Positions 59,476-64,000 of a DNA stretch of 64,000 nucleotides are shown piece after piece. Under the pieces are notes generated by a model, which saw only the letters and a list, made by a program, of their open reading frames with translations, was not told where the DNA came from and ran no database searches. Source of the DNA: Leifsonia shinshuensis. Its GTDB lineage: Bacteria; Actinomycetota; Actinomycetes; Actinomycetales; Microbacteriaceae. The first letter of the stretch is position 1. Each line of letters starts with the position of its first letter. The stretch spans positions 62,001 to 126,000 of the forward strand of contig NZ_JAHHZQ010000003.1 in NCBI RefSeq assembly GCF_022606355.1, given 5' to 3'. Position numbers and translations under genes: made by a program.

Positions 59476-60267
59476 TCAGTCGCGGCGGTCCGGCACCTGC
59501 GCGCGCAGGAAGTCTCCGACATCCCGGCCGAATCGCGGATGCAGCGGCACGCCCGCGTGCGACCGGTGGGGATAGACGACGTGCGTCGCACGCGGCAGGC
59601 GCCGCACCGTCTCGGTCGCGAGCTCGAGCGGATAGAACACGTCGCGCCCTCCCGAGACGACCAGAACGGGCGCGGCCACCCGGGAGAGCCTGTCGCGCAC
59701 GTCGTAGGCGTCCTCGGCCTCCACGAGCACCCGGAGGCCGGCAGGGTCGGCGGGCCCCGGCAGCAGCCGCGTCGCGAGCCGGACGACCGGGGCGAGCAGT
59801 GCGGAGTCCATCGTCGCGACGGCCAGCTCGCTCGCTGCCGCCTGCTCGTCGTGGGCGAGGAGGTGGGCGTAGCGACGCTGGACGCCCCGGCCCGCCGTTC
59901 CGAGCGCCGCCGCGCCCGCCGCGACCACCAGGGAGCCGACCAGATCGGGATGGTCGGTCGCGAGCTGGAGGGCGATGCTTGCTCCCGTCGACACGCCCAT
60001 GATCGCAGCGGGGGCGCCGAACCGCCGTCGCAGCACATCGGCGTAGAGTCCGGCGATCTCGGCCATCGTCGCGCCCCGATCGAGTCGCGTGGGGCGGCCG
60101 ACGGCGTGCACACGATGCGACCGGGCCGGACCTCCGACGATCCAGCGCTCGGTGAGGGCGTCGAGACCCCGGGCGCGCCCTGGCTCGGACGGCAGCCCGC
60201 GCAGCAGGATCAGCGGAGGAGCGGAGCGATCGCCGTACGCGACGGTCGGCAGCAGGGTCGCGGTCAC
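59476..60267 (-). CDS. Alpha/beta-fold hydrolase
   Basis: A 263-residue alpha/beta hydrolase. The nucleophile elbow is IMGVSTGASIALQLA (Ser in G-V-S-T-G), the acid lies in VLVVSGGRDVFYP, and the catalytic His is in VVYPHRSHAGVPLH. There is no signal peptide. The GTG at 60267 overlaps the kinase stop codon by 4 nt (GTGA), so it is translationally coupled to the two-component operon. The oxyanion region near residue 24 (LLRGLPSEPGRA) is unusual for the family. Substrate unknown; a role in the signalling output or an unrelated esterase are both possible. Confidence 0.85.
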   Translation of the reverse strand: MTATLLPTVAYGDRSAPPLILLRGLPSEPGRARGLDALTERWIVGGPARSHRVHAVGRPTRLDRGATMAEIAGLYADVLRRRFGAPAAIMGVSTGASIALQLATDHPDLVGSLVVAAGAAALGTAGRGVQRRYAHLLAHDEQAAASELAVATMDSALLAPVVRLATRLLPGPADPAGLRVLVEAEDAYDVRDRLSRVAAPVLVVSGGRDVFYPLELATETVRRLPRATHVVYPHRSHAGVPLHPRFGRDVGDFLRAQVPDRRD

Positions 60268-61964
60268 TCCCGGACGGCTCCGTGCGTCGCTGCGGGGCCG
60301 GCGTCGGGCCGGGCCCCGGCGGCCTCGGGGGTGCCAGGGGTGTCGGAGCTGTCCGAGGTGGCGTCGGAGGCCTGGACGGGCACCTCCGAGCCGCCCGGCG
60401 TCTGCTGAGGCGGCTCCCAGGCGAGCGGCAGCCGCACCGTGAACACCGTCGAGCCCGGCTCGCTGACCACGGCGACCGTGCCGCCGTGCGCCTCGACCAC
60501 CGCGTGCACGATCGCCAGACCGAGTCCGGTCGAACCGGTGGCGCGGTTGCGGCTGCTGTCGCCGCGCGCGAACCGCTCGAACAGCGTCGACTGGAGCTCC
60601 TCCGGGATGCCGGGGCCGTCGTCGGAGACCGTCACGACGGCTTCCCGTGCCGCATCGTCCACGGCCAGCGTCGCCACGACCTTCGTTCCCTCCGGCGTGT
60701 GGACGCGCGCGTTGGCGAGCAGGTTCATGACCACCTGATGCAGGCGCGGGGCGTCTCCCGGCACCTCCACCGGCTCCTCGGGCAGCTCGATGCTCCACCT
60801 GTGGTCGGGACCGGCCGCGTGCGCGTCGCTGAGAGCGTCGATCAGCAGGAGCGAGAGGTCGACGGGATCGTGGTCGAGCTCGCGGCCCTCGTCGAGCCGG
60901 GCGAGCAGCAGGAGGTCCTCCACCAGGGAGGTCATCCGGGTGGCCTCAGACTCGATGCGGCCGATCGAGCGGGTGATGTCCTCCGGCAGCTCGTGCGGCG
61001 AGCGCCGGGTGAGCTCGGCGTAACCGCGGATCGAGGCGAGCGGGGTGCGGAGCTCGTGGCTGGCGTCGGCGACGAACTGCCGCACCTTCTGCTCGCTCGC
61101 CTGGCGAGCGGTCAGCGCCGATGCGACGTGGCCGAGCATCCGGTTGAGCGCCGAGCCCACCTTGCCCACCTCCGTGTGCGGGTCGGTGTCGCCCTCGGGA
61201 ACGCGCACCGAGAGCGCGACATCGCCGCGATCCAGCGGCATGTGGGCCACCTGCTCGGCCGTGGACGCGACACGCACGAGCGGCTTCATCGCCAGGCGGA
61301 CCACGAAGCTGGCGATCAGGAACGCGAAGATCAGCCCGGCGAGGGTCACCAGCACGACGACCAGCGTCAGCTGTTGCACGGTCGCGTTCACCTCGCTGAG
61401 CGGCAGCCCGATGATGACGCTGTCGCCGTTGTCGAGCTGCGCGGCGGCGATCCGATACGAGCCGAGCGCCGACCCGAGGTCCACCGTGCGCGGAGTCTGG
61501 TCGGCGGGCACCGTGAGCAGCGGGAGCGGGTTGATGGCCACCTGCTGGGGGCCGAGCGGTTGGTCGGCCGTCGGCGCCGTCGGCCGGTTCGAGAGGACGA
61601 CCGGCGTGAACAGCAGGCCGCCGCTGGAGCTGCGCACCGCGCCGAGCGTTCCGGTCGGCTGGCCGGGCGTCTGGACGACGTCCTGCGCCTGCGGGACCGT
61701 CGGGCCTCCGGCGTTGATCCGATCGGCCGCGTGCTGCCCGCGCGACAGCGCGCTCGTCAGCTGCTGATCCAGCCGCTCCATCAGGTAGCTCTGCAGCACG
61801 AGCACACTGACGGTCCCGATCACGGCGCCGAGCACCGCGAGCATCGCCACCACGACCAGCACGACACGGCTGCGCAGCGTCCAGGTCCGCAACGGACGGA
61901 GACCGAAGCGCCGGGCGCGCTCACGGCCGGGGGTCGGGGCGCCCGCAGTGCGGGCAGCGGTCAT
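60264..61964 (-). CDS. Sensor histidine kinase
   Basis: A 566-residue membrane kinase. Two helices (about 35-58 and 199-223) flank an extracytoplasmic sensor domain of about 140 residues; a HAMP linker follows. The phospho-acceptor His303 lies in FVADASHELRTPLASIRGYA. The ATP-binding domain has the N box NLLANARVHTP, the G1 box DDGPGIPEEL, and GSTGLGLAIVHAVVEAHGG. A Pro/Ser-rich tail of about 40 residues ends it. The ATG overlaps the regulator stop by 4 nt (ATGA). The type resembles TcrY/MprB; signal unknown. Confidence 0.94.
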   Translation of the reverse strand: MTAARTAGAPTPGRERARRFGLRPLRTWTLRSRVVLVVVAMLAVLGAVIGTVSVLVLQSYLMERLDQQLTSALSRGQHAADRINAGGPTVPQAQDVVQTPGQPTGTLGAVRSSSGGLLFTPVVLSNRPTAPTADQPLGPQQVAINPLPLLTVPADQTPRTVDLGSALGSYRIAAAQLDNGDSVIIGLPLSEVNATVQQLTLVVVLVTLAGLIFAFLIASFVVRLAMKPLVRVASTAEQVAHMPLDRGDVALSVRVPEGDTDPHTEVGKVGSALNRMLGHVASALTARQASEQKVRQFVADASHELRTPLASIRGYAELTRRSPHELPEDITRSIGRIESEATRMTSLVEDLLLLARLDEGRELDHDPVDLSLLLIDALSDAHAAGPDHRWSIELPEEPVEVPGDAPRLHQVVMNLLANARVHTPEGTKVVATLAVDDAAREAVVTVSDDGPGIPEELQSTLFERFARGDSSRNRATGSTGLGLAIVHAVVEAHGGTVAVVSEPGSTVFTVRLPLAWEPPQQTPGGSEVPVQASDATSDSSDTPGTPEAAGARPDAGPAATHGAVRE

Positions 61965-62722
61965 TGCGCGGCCTTCACCATGTAGCCGGCGCCGCGGACC
62001 GTGTGGATCATCGGAGGGCGACCCGCATCGATCTTCTTGCGCAGGTACGAGATGTACAGCTCGACGACGCTGGAGGATCCACCGAAGTCGTAGGACCACA
62101 CCCGGTCGAGGATCTGCGCCTTGCTGAGCACCCGGCGCGGGTTGCGCATCAGGAAGCGGAGCAGCTCGAACTCGGTCGCGGTCAGCTGGATCGGGTGGCC
62201 GTCGCGGTGCACCTCGTAGCTGTCCTCGTCGAGGACCAGATCGCCGACGATGAGCACGGGGTCGTCCTGGTCGGCGACGGCCGCGCGTGACCGGCGCAGC
62301 AGGCCGCGGAGCCGGGCGACCAGCTCCTCCAGGCTGAACGGCTTGGTGACATAGTCGTCGCCGCCCGCGGTGAGACCGGCGATGCGGTCGTCGAGGGAGT
62401 CCTTCGCCGTCAGGAACAGCACGGGCGCCTCGTTGCCGTCCGCTCGCATCCGCGACAGGACCTGGAGGCCGTCGATGTCGGGGAGCATGATGTCGAGCAC
62501 CACCACGTCCGGCTTGAACTCGCGCGACAGCTGCAATGCCTGCTGCCCGTTCGAGGCCGTCTTGACCTCCCAGTCCTCGTAGTGCAGCGCCATGGCGAGC
62601 AGGTCGGTCAGCGTCGCCTCGTCGTCGACGACGAGCACGCGGATCGAGCTGCCGTCGGCGCGGCGCAGGAGGGTACGGGGTTGGCTGGAGGGGCCGGAGG
62701 CGGCACGGGCGTTGATGGTCAC
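61961..62722 (-). CDS. OmpR/PhoB-family response regulator
   Basis: A 253-residue regulator. The receiver domain (about 27-140) has the acidic pair in RVLVVDDEATLTDLLAMALH, phospho-acceptor Asp77 in DVVVLDIMLPDIDG and Lys in DDYVTKPFSLEE. The C-terminal winged helix (about 155-253) ends ELYISYLRKKIDAGRPPMIH and then TVRGAGYMVKAAQ. The GTG at 62722 is chosen because CATAAT ends 7 nt before it (leaderless); an ATG three codons upstream overlaps that box. It forms an operon with the kinase and hydrolase. The divergent ABC permease may be a target. Confidence 0.93.
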   Translation of the reverse strand: MTINARAASGPSSQPRTLLRRADGSSIRVLVVDDEATLTDLLAMALHYEDWEVKTASNGQQALQLSREFKPDVVVLDIMLPDIDGLQVLSRMRADGNEAPVLFLTAKDSLDDRIAGLTAGGDDYVTKPFSLEELVARLRGLLRRSRAAVADQDDPVLIVGDLVLDEDSYEVHRDGHPIQLTATEFELLRFLMRNPRRVLSKAQILDRVWSYDFGGSSSVVELYISYLRKKIDAGRPPMIHTVRGAGYMVKAAQ

Positions 62723-62889
62723 CTTTCCCATTATGAGGAGTGGACTTGACGGTGACTTTGTGAAACCTATGGAGCGTCTGAGAGGGATGCGCCTATCGCC
62801 CGCGGTGCGTGTGGGCTTCTTCAGCCGAGTACAGGGCGAATCCATAGCCTCGCCATAGAGACCCGCAATCCGACGACCCTACGTTCCCG

Positions 62890-62918
62890 TTGACTCACTC
62901 AATCCGACCCAGAGATAT
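62890..62918 (+). promoter_or_regulatory. Promoter of the MacB/FtsX-type permease gene
   Basis: TTGACT (62890-62895), 17 nt, AGATAT (62913-62918). The start codon follows 8 nt later, so the mRNA would be leaderless or nearly so, although GGAAG overlaps this stretch and might aid initiation. Confidence 0.6.
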
Positions 62919-62926
62919 GGAAGCCA

Positions 62927-64000
62927 ATGTTCGGGACATATCTGCGGCGCGAGCTCCTCAATCGCCGCAAGCAGACGGTCATCATCGCGATCGGCATGGC
63001 CCTCGCGATCGCGCTCGTCATCATCGTCAATGCCGTCTCCGCCGGCGTCAAGGACGCGCAGGCCAGCGTGTTGCAGTCCGTCTACGGGGTCGGGACCGAC
63101 ATCACCGTCTCGCAGCCCGCGACCGCGCAGAACGCGACGACCCAGCAGGCGCAGGGCGGCGGCCCCCGCTTCGACTTCGGCGCGGGCGCGGGGACCGACA
63201 CCGGCTCCGGCCGCCAGATCAACACCTCCCGCCTGGAGCCCACCCGCGGCGCCACGGTGATGGACGCGTCCACGCTGACCACCGCCAAGAAGGTCGCCAA
63301 CGTGCAGGCCGCGGCCGCGGTCCTCACGCTGACCAACACCAGCTTCAGCGGCACCCTCCCCAACTTCCAGCAGCTGCGCGAGCAGCGCCAGGCGGGCGGC
63401 CAGTCCGCCACCACTCCCCCGCCCACCGGCGGAGCCGACGGCGCCGGCGGCAGCTCGTTCTCCGTCGACTCCTTCTCGGTGATGGGTCTCGACCCGGCGG
63501 GCAAGTCCGTCGGACCGCTGTCGTCGGTGACGCTGTCGAGCGGACGCACGTTCACTGCCTCCGACAAGGGCGCCGACGTCGTCGTCCTCGACGCCGCTTA
63601 CGCGAAGAGCGCGAGCAAGGCCGTCGGCGACACCGTCACGATCGGCGGAACCGCGTTCAAGGTCATCGGGATCGTCCAGGCGACCGGCGCCGACTCCACG
63701 ACGGCGTCGAACGCGTACATCCCTCTGGACGTCGCGCAGACCCTGTCGGGTCAGACCGCCAAGATCTCCTCGGTCTACATCACGGCCGCGTCGTCCAGCG
63801 ACATCGACCAGATCAAGACCGACCTCACCAAGGCGCTGCCCGGCGCGACCGTCAGCACGCAGGCCGACCTGGCCTCCAGCGTGTCCGGGTCGCTCGGAAG
63901 CGCCGGCCAGCTGATCGCGAACCTCGGCACCTGGCTGTCGGCGATCGTGCTCGCGGCGGCGTTCCTCATCGCCATCCTGTTCACCATCTCCGGTGTCACC
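62927..64000 (+). CDS. MacB/FtsX-type ABC transporter permease (partial)
   Basis: 358 codons lie in the window; the gene continues past the right edge. It starts MFGTYLRRELLNRRKQTVII, with the first helix AIGMALAIALVIIVNAVSAG. A large extracytoplasmic MacB-like periplasmic domain follows (about 40-310), rich in Ser/Thr/Gly (for example GGGPRFDFGAGAGTDTGSG), and then a second helix near residue 330 (WLSAIVLAAAFLIAILFTI). The family exports peptides or lipoproteins, or works mechanically with an ATPase usually encoded next door. The divergent two-component system may control it. Confidence 0.87.
   Translation, partial: MFGTYLRRELLNRRKQTVIIAIGMALAIALVIIVNAVSAGVKDAQASVLQSVYGVGTDITVSQPATAQNATTQQAQGGGPRFDFGAGAGTDTGSGRQINTSRLEPTRGATVMDASTLTTAKKVANVQAAAAVLTLTNTSFSGTLPNFQQLREQRQAGGQSATTPPPTGGADGAGGSSFSVDSFSVMGLDPAGKSVGPLSSVTLSSGRTFTASDKGADVVVLDAAYAKSASKAVGDTVTIGGTAFKVIGIVQATGADSTTASNAYIPLDVAQTLSGQTAKISSVYITAASSSDIDQIKTDLTKALPGATVSTQADLASSVSGSLGSAGQLIANLGTWLSAIVLAAAFLIAILFTISGVT

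Overview
The window is GC-rich chromosomal DNA of an actinobacterium, most likely a member of the Microbacteriaceae (inference). The grounds are strong G/C third-position bias, binding-protein-dependent sugar importers without their own ATPase genes, GTG starts, and several genes whose -10 box lies only 6-7 nt before the start codon (leaderless mRNAs). I see no prophage, plasmid, IS element, tRNA, rRNA or CRISPR. It reads as ordinary chromosome with carbohydrate-use islands.

Layout. (1) 1-1.6 kb: start of a PAP2-like membrane protein and a Bcr/CflA-type drug exporter whose leader holds a hairpin plus T-run. (2) 1.7-19.3 kb: a xyloside/xylose utilisation island. It has three Gfo/Idh/MocA oxidoreductases, a ThuA-like protein, a binding protein, two permeases, a GH31 alpha-xylosidase (yicI type), two ROK regulators, a CE7 acetyl-xylan esterase, a LacI regulator, xylA and xylB. 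Together these would import xylose-containing oligosaccharides, remove alpha-xylosyl and acetyl groups, and send xylose to xylulose-5-phosphate. (3) 19.28-19.88 kb: a gene-free convergent gap filled with two arrays of short palindromes at a period of about 40 bp, the most unusual stretch here. (4) 19.9-36.8 kb: glycerate kinase, two MFS exporters, a LacI regulator, an APC permease, a YkcC/YkcB-like glycosyltransferase pair, VOC proteins, thioredoxin, a frameshifted aldo/keto reductase, a YbdK-type ligase, a GNAT acetyltransferase, a HEAT-like protein and small unknown proteins. (5) 36.8-48.8 kb: cbs-metB (transsulfuration), an MntR-like regulator, mntH with an MntR/DtxR-type box, an ABC exporter and two large LuxR-type ATPase regulators. 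(6) 48.8-53.5 kb: a second sugar importer operon ending in its own LacI regulator. (7) 53.5-64 kb: MarR-MFS, an amino-acid permease, a methyltransferase, rplJ-rplL with leader and terminators, a response regulator-histidine kinase-hydrolase operon, and the start of a MacB/FtsX-type permease.

Regulation visible in the sequence. Palindromes sit in or beside promoters of the xyloside operon, xylA, the esterase/LacI pair, the second importer, mntH and marR. Long hairpins without U-tracts occupy most 3' ends. Four of them share a GAGGGGCAC...GTGCCCCTC core and so form a dispersed repeat family.

Limits: families were assigned by reading motifs; no database search was run. Start codons were chosen from Shine-Dalgarno spacing or leaderless -10 spacing.
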